A stretch of DNA of 64,000 nt from Megalonaias nervosa (taxonomy: Eukaryota; Mollusca; Bivalvia; Unionida; Unionidae): the NCBI GenBank assembly GCA_016617855.1, contig JAECUM010001794.1, positions 1-64,000 of the forward strand. Reading direction: 5' to 3'. The notes under the pieces are model-generated. The model saw only the letters and a list, made by a program, of their open reading frames with translations, was not told where the DNA came from and made no database searches. Below are positions 61,239 through 64,000 of this stretch, piece by piece (the first letter of the stretch is position 1; each line of letters opens with the position of its first letter). The translations under genes were made by a program, and so were the position numbers.

Positions 61239-64000
61239 GTGGTCCCCCTCTTATACGGCCACCCGTTCTGCACCGGGAAAGTGGCCTTATAAGACAGGTC
61301 GCCTTTCCAGAGGGGGACTAAATTTTTTGTGAGAATTATATGTAATGTACGTAGTAAGAAAGCTACATTCTTCAAAGCATTTAATATCTTCATTTAATAT
61401 CTTCGTTTAAAAGAACATTAATTATTAAAAGGTTCTTCTTGTTATAATAATAGACTCATTTCAACTGAATATGCATTAATAGTTCTTGTTCTTGGCGTAA
61501 ACGTGATATGTGAGTGGGTGTTGCTGTTATGCACATTGCAAAACCATTCAAAAACGTCATTTAAATCTTGGCACATACATAATTCTCTTTCCATTTGCTC
61601 CATTTTCCCAATGCTGCTGAATAACCTCCTTATATCGGTTATGATGTTGTTTATTCAAGTCTTTTCAACATAAAATTGTTTTATTAGAGTCTTTTCTACC
61701 TAAAATTGTTCGGCAAGTCCCCCCTCCCCACTTCACCCAATGTCATCCAGTAGAATAACCAACTTTTTTCTAAAATAATCGTCTCCATTTACGTGATGAC
61801 ATGTTAATGTTTGGTAATGATTTATTTGAATGTTGCTAACTGTATGAGATTTAATTACGCAGACGAAACTTCTGTAGAGCGGATGAAATGCCTTCTTCGT
61901 AAAGGAAGCGATAAATGTGTTGTGACGTGATTTTTCGGTCTTTGTCTGGTATCCTGTTTTGTTCAAGTTTAATTTCTCTGTGTGTGTCTGCACAAAATCT
62001 ATTTTTTGCCTATGCTGACCCTGCTATGATCTTGACAATCATGTCTGGTTGTAATCATCAATGTTGCCAACTACAAGACTGACAAAACAATTTTTCTGCG
62101 TTTAAACAAAATGCCATGTGTTTTTAAAAGTAGCAATCTTGTCACATGATTCATTAGTTGCAGTCTGGTACCCTATTGCTTTTACATTTCTTTACACTAA
62201 GTGAGAGAAGCCAAAATGGCTTCGATATGTACGCAGATTTCACCTGAACAATAGCACCTAGCGGCCGTTAGGTTTTGTAAACTTGACAATTATTGTCAGT
62301 AATAATAGCCACTATTTATGAAAGTGAACAAGCTCAACATCTAAGGGATGCCATAAAGGCTATCAAACTATTTTCCCGCTGACTTGTGTATTGTACATCA
62401 ATACTGCCACTTCTCAGCTGTTACTACTTTTCAGTCGGGCCTCGAGTGGCTGAGTGGTCTAAAGCGCTCTCCGTTACGGATCACTGCCATCTCACCTCTG
62501 TCTGCATGGGTTCGAGTCTAGGATTCGGCGAATGTGGATATGTGAGAAAGCTTGCCAGTAGCTTCTCGTGGGTCGGTGGTTCTTTCTGGGGATTTCCCGG
62601 TTTCTTCCTCCACCATTAATACTGGCCGCCATGTATAACCTATTGTGTGCTGAAAAATGGCGTCAAGCCCCACAACAACAACAACAACAACAACTTTTCA
62701 GTAATTGTAATCTTAACAATCATCAGAGTGACTAAACCGGACATCTCATGATAACACAGCAGTAAGGCTAATCAGATTACGTGTACTTACCTTTTCGTAT
62801 GGATTATAATTTGAGTCTTTCTCGGCTTTATGGAATAAATGTGGCTTCTCTTGAAGCGTAAATGATATAATATTAACCTTAGTGGTACATGTACTTTAGT
62901 CAACACTTTTTTCAGTAACGAAAACCTTACACTGGGAAACAGAAATCGGATTACTTAACACACGTTATGAATAAAATACTGGTTCTGGATACATATTACA
63001 AAATAAAATGCGGCTGCTTGTGAGGGGTAAATTTTATATTTTTGCACTAATATATCCTTAAGACTATCTGGTTAAAAATCCATCATTTAAAAAACATTTT
63101 CAAAAGGGTTGATCTAAATTTTGACAAAAGACCTTCAAAATTATATACTGTTGCATAAACAAGGACTGAATTTTCTGTAAAATCAACTTGTCTTCTTGTA
63201 ATTGGTTAAACCAGTCCCCAAACCCATACTGATACAGGGGCTCGTACCTTTTGTTAATATATAATACAAGAGATGACAATTTATCATTTCAGCTCTGAGA
63301 TTCAACACCTTTGACAACAAATTTGGCTTAAAACGAATAGCAGTCCATTTCGTAATCGGGTTTCCTCCGAATATTCATACCCCATTTTTCATATTTGGAC
63401 ATTTAGGTTGCATATTGAAAATTTGAAATTTATAATTTTGGCATCATGTTTTTAATAAAGCCCAAATGTATGCAATAATGAACCTTATGCTGTAATGTAT
63501 ACCACACATAAATGCTAATACTCATAGCAAGCCTTGATCTTCCATGCATTTGATTTTCTGCCATTTTCCTACATGTACAAAAGTGGGCCATAATTTAGCT
63601 TGAATTTTTAATGTTAAGCAAACAAAACTTTACTCCAATATAGTTTCTTCATGGCAAACAAAAACTGTGATAATGGTGTTATTCTCACCAATGATAACTA
63701 TGCTTCCAACCCTGATATCAGGCATCACTTCATCCTCCTCTACAAAGTTTGGAAATGATGACAGAGGTTCAGGCAGTTGCTTCAAAAACCCTTCTATCGT
63801 CTCTGAATCAAAAGGATCTCGTGGGTTGATACAGATGGACATAGAAAGCAAATTTTCTGTTCTTTCATCTAGGTCAGGAGGGATGTAAGTTGTGGTATCA
63901 ATAACATGAGCTCCAAGATTTTCAACAGGATTGCCTCGTAAGAAGTATTCAGTTTCTTCAGTGACTGGTTTAAGCTTAGACTGAATAGGCCTTTGCTTCA
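13847..64000 (-). CDS. BUB1: BUB1-type mitotic checkpoint serine/threonine kinase, 3' eight exons (5' part outside window)
   Basis: Eight exons join in phase on the minus strand: 64000-63689, 56774-56659, 49168-49082, 44060-43971, 33945-33782, 27663-27471, 25466-25360 and 14039-13847. They encode the last 419 or so residues. In order these show the BUB1 N-terminal kinase extension (SICINPRDPFDSETIEGFL), the glycine loop LLGEGGFAKVY, the ATP-binding Lys in FACKV, WEFYI, the catalytic loop IIHGDVKPDN, DFGQSIDM, FQCIEM, LFGLAGSIHVLIFGQYM and a C-terminal helical tail ending in NCK. The order and wording match BUB1, which phosphorylates histone H2A at kinetochores and supports the spindle checkpoint. 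BUBR1/MAD3-type proteins lack an active catalytic loop, so an active BUB1, or an unduplicated ancestral MADBUB gene, is the best reading. TPR, GLEBS and KEN parts would lie beyond 64000. Introns are 2.0-11.3 kb and full of transposons. Confidence 0.93.
14401..14672 (-). mobile_element. tRNA-derived SINE, family B, copy 1 (head cut)
   Basis: A (TG)n tract at 14406-14422 marks the tail of an inverted element. The body (CTGGTGTCAGGATAATGTGA, AACAGCTGCCTCGC on the minus strand) matches the copy at 54850-55173. It stops in the B-box region near 14672 (GGGGTTCGAA), so the A-box end is lost. Confidence 0.82.
14831..15076. repeat. 82-bp tandem repeat, three units
   Basis: TCTATTCTATATCTAAAAAT starts at 14831, 14913 and 14995. 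Each unit also holds GGGGAAATTTCTGCC and AGGGGAAATTTCTGAATA, themselves a half-unit echo. The units are nearly identical, so the array is young. It lies in a BUB1 intron. Confidence 0.92.
15339..15430. repeat. Two direct copies of GGTTTTATTACAGTTAAGA
   Basis: The 19-base unit occurs near 15343 and again near 15411, in a diverged 70-bp duplication. Confidence 0.6.
15771..15825. repeat. (TG)n microsatellite
   Basis: About 27 uninterrupted TG repeats in a BUB1 intron. Confidence 0.98.
16700..17110 (-). mobile_element. LINE 5' region/ORF1 fragment, copy 1
   Basis: This diverged sequence aligns block by block with 46850-47240: CTTGCTGCTCTGCTTCA against TTTGCTGCTGTGCTTCA; TACTGGGCTCTGCTTGCTT against TGCTGGGCTTTGATTGTTT; ACACTATTCTGACTAATGA against ACACTATTCTGATCACTGA. 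The second copy carries a CCHC zinc-knuckle, which gives the orientation. Confidence 0.6.
17110..19420. other. Intron sequence, little structure
   Basis: Motifs GGGTACCCG (17236-17245) and GATCGGGTACCTGGGTAA (about 18180) hint at an eroded repeat, but no ends could be matched. Otherwise nothing is recognised. Confidence 0.35.
19422..21570 (-). mobile_element. DIRS-like retrotransposon fragment 1 (RNase H to tyrosine recombinase)
   Basis: On the minus strand, 21420-21300 reads LVTDLFATSCNHKLPTFISP, the RNase H segment of DIRS polyproteins. At about 20760-20690 the sequence reads SQVILVDTLWPQQSWFSNML, the typical DIRS block after RNase H. Recombinase-like sequence follows to about 20000. The 3' end (about 19430) shares blocks such as CAGTCTGACTCC and GAACTGAAAAGAA with the copies ending near 35640 and 57240. 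There are many stops and frameshifts. The element lies in BUB1's sense orientation. Confidence 0.75.
21604..21725. repeat. 35-bp tandem repeat, about 3.4 units
   Basis: Units begin GCCTTTAGATGCCTCTACCC, GCCTTTGGATGCATCTACCC and GCCTTTGGACACTTCTATAT, each followed by a variant of CATTCTCATGGAAGT. It sits just past the DIRS fragment. Confidence 0.85.
21740..25359. other. Intron, mostly unrecognised
   Basis: A short block at 22540-22650 (GTGCTAATTTGCATAGGT, GCACAACCCAATTTGTTT) is the inverted counterpart of 47240-47330 next to the LINE ORF1 fragment, so it is a piece of the same LINE family. The rest contains no supported feature. Confidence 0.4.
25360..25466 (-). CDS. BUB1: BUB1 exon: C-lobe helix
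   Basis: There are 35 codons plus two bases, with acceptor ACTTTCAG and donor GTAAAG. It reads TDLFGLAGSIHVLIFGQYMS, the BUB1 segment that follows the activation loop. Its last two bases (AG) join the first base of the final exon to give Arg. Confidence 0.94.
25519..25568. repeat. (GA)n microsatellite
   Basis: About 25 GA repeats, 50 bp upstream of the acceptor of the BUB1 exon at 25466 on the minus strand. In the transcript it is a (TC)n polypyrimidine tract before that acceptor. Confidence 0.97.
25928..25990. mobile_element. Double-hairpin MITE family D, fragment
   Basis: CAAGTCCAACTACAAACTGC and CAGATTCAGATCTGCC match the right arm of the family D copies. The other arm is missing. Confidence 0.6.
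27032..27190. mobile_element. hAT-type MITE with perfect 8-bp target duplication
   Basis: The 159-bp element begins CAGGGGTCTC and ends GAGACCCCTG, a perfect 10-bp terminal inverted repeat. Inside are GGCCCGCAAA-type blocks common in non-autonomous hAT elements. AAATACAT flanks it at 27024-27031 and 27191-27198, the 8-bp duplication made by hAT transposases. It sits about 280 bp from the BUB1 DFG exon. Confidence 0.95.
27471..27663 (-). CDS. BUB1: BUB1 exon: DFG and activation segment
   Basis: One base plus 64 codons, with acceptor TATTTTCTAG and donor GTAAAT. It contains MVLIDFGQSIDMTKYPPGTT and then DFQCIEMKTNRPWTYQ, the very conserved BUB1 activation segment and its following Trp-x-Tyr-Gln. 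It ends in phase 0. Confidence 0.96.
27781..27971. mobile_element. Double-hairpin MITE, family D, full copy
   Basis: Terminal arms CACAAGTCGAGTCAAACT and AGTTGGACTCGTCTTATAA are near complements. Inside are two hairpins in a row: GATCCTGATCTGC with GCAGATCAGGGTC, then CAAATCTGCC with GGCAGAT-like CAGCAGATCTG. The same layout occurs at 51570-51765. Confidence 0.85.
28209..28334. repeat. 42-bp tandem repeat, three units
   Basis: CAATATCCAATCAGATTAAA begins at 28209, and units repeat at 28251 and 28293 with few changes. Confidence 0.93.
29062..29665. repeat. Diverged direct duplication, about 356-bp offset
   Basis: Blocks AACTGTGGATTTAAT, GAATTCAG, AGAGGCAC/GGAGGCACATTTA, GACTATGGTT and AATAATCAATTAA occur in the same order near 29085-29260 and 29440-29620. 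It is an old tandem duplication with no coding content. Confidence 0.7.
30450..30560 (+). pseudogene. BED-type zinc-finger fragment (hAT-like)
   Basis: The frame from 30304 ends with FRCSICKTNIRYFGNATDYL. This resembles the C-x2-C and Y-x-GNAT part of BED zinc fingers found at the N-terminus of hAT transposases. The histidines that should follow are replaced by a stop at 30556. This is a weak call with no other transposase part nearby. Confidence 0.35.
31549..31746 (+). mobile_element. tRNA-derived SINE family A, old 5'-truncated copy
   Basis: From CTGACATCTGACCTCTGTCC to (CAA)n at about 31733-31745 it follows the family A body (GAGAAAGCTTGCCAGAAGCT, GTGCTGAAAAACAGCGTTAA) with many more differences than the other copies. 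The A-box region is missing. Confidence 0.85.
31794..32000. repeat. 59-bp tandem repeat, over three units
   Basis: AAAATCAGGTGTCCTATTC recurs with period 59 (31801, 31860, 31919 and 31978 for the AGATGTCC/AGGTGTCC start). Units are more than 95 percent alike except the last, which decays after CCCTCAGA. Confidence 0.95.
32000..33780. other. Intron, nothing recognised
   Basis: Contains a short TTTC run (32733-32748) and a purine/pyrimidine-biased GTGGTGGTGGTGGG block near 32300. No gene or element is supported. Confidence 0.4.
33782..33945 (-). CDS. BUB1: BUB1 exon: catalytic loop
   Basis: There are 54 codons plus two bases, with acceptor AAAATCAG and donor GTAAGT. It contains VEKLHKCEIIHGDVKPDNVL, which carries the catalytic Asp and Asn. 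The last two bases (CT) pair with the first base of the next exon to make a Leu codon. Confidence 0.95.
34215..34239. repeat. (TTA)n microsatellite
   Basis: About eight ATT repeats beside a GACGTCA site. Confidence 0.95.
34545..35045. repeat. 53-bp tandem array interrupted by a MITE
   Basis: Units marked by TTGCAC(T)ACTCCTAGCTGAAC start near 34550, 34603, 34655, 34708, 34942 and 34995, a 52-53 bp period. The larger jump between the fourth and fifth units is caused by the hAT MITE at 34725-34901. Confidence 0.85.
34725..34901. mobile_element. hAT-type MITE inserted in the 53-bp array
   Basis: Start CAGGGGTCAGCAACCT and end AGGTTACCAACCTCTC are imperfect inverted repeats of hAT type. TCCTAGAT flanks at 34717-34724 and 34902-34909, an exact 8-bp target duplication taken from the array unit. 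Confidence 0.88.
35585..35622. repeat. (TG)n microsatellite
   Basis: Interrupted TG run at the 3' edge of the DIRS fragment. Confidence 0.9.
35638..37720 (-). mobile_element. DIRS-like retrotransposon fragment 2 (RNase H to recombinase and 3' end)
   Basis: It aligns in order with fragments 1 and 3: the 3' end near 35640 (TACCTGCTACTATTGCATAG), a recombinase region at about 36000-37000, and a region at 37280-37450 that matches the post-RNase-H block (on the minus strand, a P-Q-W-L-W-F-S segment). Everything is broken by stops. With the RT piece at 39415-40036 it is probably one element split by the hAT insertion at 37722-38949. Confidence 0.7.
35720..35900. repeat. 59-bp tandem repeat inside the DIRS 3' end, three units
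   Basis: GTAACTGGAGGCCCAGAA starts at 35723, 35782 and 35841, each followed by a variant of AAAAGAACATGATCCCAG and TCTGATTCTT. The other DIRS fragments hold only one copy of this block. Confidence 0.92.
37722..38949 (-). pseudogene. hAT-superfamily transposase (BED zinc finger) pseudogene
   Basis: On the minus strand, from 38949, HKFKPEYTQFFPVIQRS and CETFAFCNTCSQHFSIAHGG begin a BED-like zinc finger. ADHASKLFVKMFHDSKIAAK and CGRRKTLAIVNEL follow at about 38595-38490. Further on come ISLGCNNDIVMVGKHKKEY (about 38250-38195), HVIHLAAEKASA (about 38137-38102) and RWLSVDMCLNRLLDHWVPF (about 37990-37930). These are blocks of a known family of hAT-derived proteins with a BED finger. Stops and frameshifts separate the blocks. 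It lies inside the DIRS element, so it inserted later. Terminal repeats were not identified. Confidence 0.72.
39415..40036 (-). mobile_element. DIRS-like reverse transcriptase fragment
   Basis: A 199-codon frame (40030-39431) reads VHLREEVHNLLRKGAVKW near its start, HRKYLWVFL in the middle and ILQYFDDWLVHS near its end. YxDDW is the catalytic motif of DIRS-type reverse transcriptases, and the spacing from LLRKGA fits RT blocks 1 to 5. Some blocks are out of register, so small frameshifts are likely. Upstream gag sequence is missing at this locus. Confidence 0.78.
39991..40035. repeat. Perfect 21-bp inverted repeat with 3-base loop
   Basis: Positions 39991-40011 (AATATGTGGG...TTCCCCT) are the exact reverse complement of 40015-40035, separated by CAA. 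It lies at the 5' end of the DIRS RT fragment. The left arm is preceded by a small direct repeat, GATAAGAGGAATATG. Confidence 0.96.
40370..43170. repeat. Long degenerate tandem array, family C
   Basis: Many units of the same kind as at 9310-10180. Blocks such as TTTTCAAGATGG, GCCATATTGGATGTC, TTCATTTAGGACCA, CATCATAAGAAGTC, GAAAACCCCATGT and GACCATCCATTC recur roughly every 120-165 bp with many indels. A header-like block (GAAAATAATTTTCAAGAATT) interrupts near 42290. Confidence 0.82.
43330..43700. repeat. Short tandem units of a TCAAACCTGTGTAAA type repeat
   Basis: ACAGTCAAACCTGTGTAAA occurs near 43481 and 43533, with decayed versions at about 43585 and 43625, alternating with AGAAGAGAAGCTAGACTG. 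A second pair (CACTGATTTTACAAAGCCAG against CATTGATCTTACAAAATCAG) precedes it. It resembles the ends of a widespread invertebrate DNA transposon (CAAACCTGTNTAAA). Confidence 0.65.
43971..44060 (-). CDS. BUB1: BUB1 exon: beta-4/beta-5 segment
   Basis: There are 30 codons, phase 0 to phase 0, with acceptor TTATTTCAG and donor GTAAGT. It reads GCFFINGSCLISDFHSKGTL, equivalent to the BUB1 hydrophobic core strands before the hinge and the G-T-L-L motif. Confidence 0.92.
44108..44132. repeat. (GTAT)n microsatellite
   Basis: About six GTAT units, just upstream on the minus strand of the exon at 44060. Confidence 0.93.
44430..44950 (-). pseudogene. LINE RNase H and C-terminal region, decayed
   Basis: The minus strand at about 44890-44810 reads WLPKHIGIR and KGR in a pattern like the W-x-P-x-H-x-G-I-x-G-N-E-x-A-D end of LINE RNase H domains. 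At about 44560-44500 it reads CQCLLTVEHILAECVH, the C-x-C-x(n)-T-x-E-H-x-L-x-x-C zinc-like tail of Jockey/RTE/CR1-type LINEs. There are several stops. It is an old fragment in BUB1's sense orientation. Confidence 0.65.
45098..45355 (+). mobile_element. tRNA-derived SINE, family A, copy 3, with target-site duplication
   Basis: Full head (GGGGCCCCGAGTGGCCAAGT), B box GGGTTCGAGTC, body, and tail (CAA)n. CCACCTGAAAATG flanks exactly at 45085-45097 and 45356-45368 (13 bp). The clean duplication and near-identity with copies 1, 2 and 4 show recent activity. Confidence 0.95.
45369..46640. other. Intron, nothing recognised
   Basis: AT-rich with short spurious frames only. Confidence 0.4.
46640..47240 (-). 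mobile_element. LINE ORF1 (CCHC zinc-knuckle) fragment
   Basis: The minus strand at 46750-46660 reads CFICQKYDHHKDGC and then PVCLRYGQEVHK. This is a C-x2-C-x4-H-x4-C knuckle followed by a second degenerate C-x2-(C to Y) knuckle, typical of LINE ORF1/gag nucleic-acid binding proteins. The part at 46850-47240 matches 16700-17110. 47260-47330 includes CCTATGCAAATCAG, an octamer-like site, also seen inverted at about 22590. Confidence 0.6.
47335..49080. other. Intron; possible tRNA-like remnant at 48775-48860
   Basis: GGGAGCTGGTAGAGTGTCTG with GATTTGTAATCCTAGAGTAC resembles the D arm and anticodon region of a tRNA-like SINE head. The B box is decayed. Nothing else is recognised. Confidence 0.3.
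49082..49168 (-). CDS. BUB1: BUB1 exon: WEFYI segment, alpha-C region
   Basis: There are 29 codons, phase 0 to phase 0, with acceptor ATATCAAG and donor GTAAGT. The reading TTKWEFYICSEIQKRL matches the conserved W-E-F-Y-I of BUB1 kinases, directly after the ATP-binding Lys. Confidence 0.93.
50480..50720 (-). pseudogene. LINE reverse transcriptase fragment
   Basis: On the minus strand, LKLCKYIDDYISFM (around 50660-50620) resembles the Y-x-D-D catalytic block. After a stop, EEMKYLGLIFNHNLTFLPH (about 50583-50527) resembles the K-Y-L-G block that follows it in LINE RTs. Short and broken, so only moderately sure. Confidence 0.45.
51572..51765. mobile_element. Double-hairpin MITE, family D, full copy
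   Basis: Hairpin 1 is AAGATCCTGATCTGCC with TGTAGATCAGGGTCT. Hairpin 2 is CAGACCCGGATCTGC with GGCAGATCCAGGTCTG. The linker CTACTGATTACTCCTA and outer arm TTGTAAGCAAGTATAT also occur in the copy at 27781-27971. Confidence 0.87.
52367..52467 (-). mobile_element. tRNA-derived SINE family B, head only
   Basis: On the minus strand it holds an A-box segment TGGCCTAGTGGTTAGAGCAT and B box GGTTCGAACCC, followed by GAGTCATACCAAAGATTTAT. The body stops just after a GGTACTA block. Same family as 14401 and 54850. Confidence 0.87.
52740..53570. repeat. Degenerate tandem array, family C
   Basis: TTCAAGATGGC-type starts occur near 52893, 53035, 53145, 53296 and 53437, giving spacings of about 110-150 bp. 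The header block CCAGGAATTCAAGATAAGAC at about 52632 precedes it and also occurs at about 55516. Confidence 0.82.
53610..55505 (-). mobile_element. DIRS-like retrotransposon fragment 3 (recombinase), split by a SINE
   Basis: The minus strand near 54775-54690 reads AVAVFLLFFFEEKQCLGFTI with TGYQAALSKSK, the core-binding region of DIRS tyrosine recombinases. Segments at 53940-54300 and 55180-55500 match fragment 2 in order. The family B SINE at 54850-55173 interrupts it. All frames are broken. Confidence 0.72.
54850..55173 (+). mobile_element. tRNA-derived SINE, family B, full copy nested in a DIRS element
   Basis: Head TGACCTAGTGGTTAGAGCAT, B-box-like GGGTTCAAACTCC, a body of about 200 bp (ACTAACAGCTGCCTCAC, GGTCGGCCTGGTGTCAGAAT) and a (CA)n tail. 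Imperfect flanks TGCATTCT (54842-54849) and TGCATCCT (55174-55181) are a likely target duplication. Confidence 0.9.
55500..55770. repeat. Family C array, short copy with header
   Basis: TAGGAATTCAAGATAAGACC header, then units containing TTGGATTGGCACCATTTTAA, AAAGATGGCCATAATGAGG and TTCATTTAGGACCAACTAGA. Confidence 0.75.
55961..56033. repeat. (TA)n microsatellite
   Basis: About 32 TA repeats with one GATATA change at the end. Confidence 0.98.
56659..56774 (-). CDS. BUB1: BUB1 exon: glycine-rich loop and ATP-binding lysine
   Basis: The acceptor ATATTTTAG precedes 56774. The first two bases complete a Gly codon, then 38 codons follow. They include YEVMKLLGEGGFAKVYKV and end FACK, with the VAIK-type lysine as the last residue. 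The donor is GTTTGT, a weaker but acceptable site. The phase agrees on both sides. Confidence 0.92.
57240..58080 (-). mobile_element. DIRS-like retrotransposon fragment 4 (recombinase 3' part)
   Basis: It shares block order with fragments 1 and 2: an ACCTTCCTGCTAGTACTG end, CCCAGTCTAATACCACAGTC, GGCTGATGGGTTATGA, and CATCATTCAAAGAGGAAAG. The matching piece is about 0.8 kb and passes directly into family C units at 58085. Confidence 0.6.
58085..58450. repeat. Family C array between DIRS pieces
   Basis: ACTAGACACCATAAGAAATC, CTTTTAAGATGGGTGCTGTG, ACATCATAAGAAATCTTC and CATTTAGGACTAACTAGACC identify it. It lies between the recombinase part (57240-58080) and the RT part (58510 on). Confidence 0.75.
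58510..60480 (-). mobile_element. DIRS-like gag-to-RT start fragment
   Basis: On the minus strand near 58755-58600, GSLVVKREGKFQLVINLSCL and then LEGQFRMETFSSVMNAIRL and VDSINLDD are the first RT blocks of DIRS elements. Upstream (58860-60480) lies sequence in gag position with short open frames and no recognisable motif. It contains internal duplications at 59197-59418 (111-bp period, two units) and about 59975-60160 (GAATGTCACTTGGAACAT twice, about 165 bp apart). Confidence 0.65.
59197..59418. repeat. 111-bp tandem duplication in DIRS gag region
   Basis: CTGCATCAT, AAGGCAGAATTATT, GACTTCCTGA/AGTCTTCCTGA and GTTTCATCATCATG occur twice in the same order. Confidence 0.8.
60480..61200. other. 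Intron; short (CA)n at about 60516-60534
   Basis: No coding or transposon blocks are recognised beyond the small CA run. Confidence 0.4.
61208..61231. repeat. (TA)n microsatellite
   Basis: Twelve TA repeats next to the palindromic repeat. Confidence 0.95.
61238..61322. repeat. Nested palindromic repeat (DNA-transposon end type)
   Basis: AGTGGTCCCCCTC pairs with GAGGGGGACTA, and inside it CTTATACGGCCAC pairs with GTGGCCTTATAAG. The wording GTGGCCTTATAAGACAGGT is close to the ends of common invertebrate DNA transposons and related to the 43.5-kb units. Confidence 0.7.
62436..62692 (+). mobile_element. tRNA-derived SINE, family A, copy 4, with target-site duplication
   Basis: Head CGGGCCTCGAGTGGCTGAGT, B box GGGTTCGAGTC, body, and (CAA)n tail. 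ACTTTTCAGT flanks at 62426-62435 and 62693-62702. It is almost identical to copy 1, including CTAGGATTCGGCGAATGTGG-type wording. Confidence 0.95.
62703..63688. other. Intron downstream of the first in-window BUB1 exon
   Basis: AT-rich with no recognised element. It begins with the donor GTGAGA at 63688. Confidence 0.5.
63689..64000 (-). CDS. BUB1: BUB1 exon (first in window, partial): kinase N-terminal extension
   Basis: The frame is open to the window edge, giving 103 whole codons plus part codons at each end. It contains INPRDPFDSETIEGFLKQLP, the extension that packs against BUB1 kinase domains, and ends RVGSIVII plus one base. The donor on the minus strand is GTGAGA (63688-63683). The acceptor lies beyond 64000. 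Confidence 0.88.

Overview
This is eukaryotic, animal genomic DNA. The evidence is split genes with GT-AG introns, tRNA-derived SINEs, LINE, DIRS and hAT remnants, microsatellites and AT-rich non-coding sequence. The repeat types (tRNA-headed SINEs with (CAA)n or (CA)n tails, DIRS elements, hAT-type MITEs) and the diverged BUB1 kinase fit a marine invertebrate, most likely a lophotrochozoan such as a mollusc. I cannot fix the species.

The one host gene I can support lies on the minus strand and covers most of the window (13847 to beyond 64000). It is the 3' half of a BUB1-type mitotic checkpoint kinase. I read eight coding exons: 64000-63689 (runs off the window), 56774-56659, 49168-49082, 44060-43971, 33945-33782, 27663-27471, 25466-25360 and 14039-13847. 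All seven junctions keep phase and have GT/AG ends. Together they give about 419 C-terminal residues: an N-terminal kinase extension, then an apparently active kinase domain with a glycine loop, ATP-binding Lys, HGD catalytic loop and DFG.

Downstream of the gene, at about 3.0-7.7 kb, is a decayed Polinton/adintovirus-like endogenous element. It has a B-family DNA polymerase, an SF1 helicase ending in an HNH nuclease motif, a retroviral-type integrase, a parvovirus-type phospholipase A2 domain and a genome-packaging ATPase. Nearly every gene carries frameshifts or stops. No capsid gene or terminal inverted repeat was recognised.

The large BUB1 introns are packed with repeats. These include several DIRS-like retrotransposon pieces (19.4-21.6, 35.6-40.0, 53.6-55.5 and 57.2-60.5 kb), one split by a hAT transposase pseudogene (37.7-38.9 kb). 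There are also LINE remnants, two tRNA-derived SINE families (four long copies of family A, three with clear target-site duplications), hAT MITEs with 8-bp target duplications, a double-hairpin MITE family, and a degenerate tandem repeat (about 110-165 bp per unit) carrying an AAGATGGC motif that recurs at five loci. The protein-coding transposon relics in the introns nearly all lie in the same orientation as BUB1.

The rest (about 7.7-9.3, 10.8-12.6, 17-19.4, 22-25, 45.4-46.6, 47.2-49 and 62.7-63.7 kb) shows no coding or structural signal I can support.
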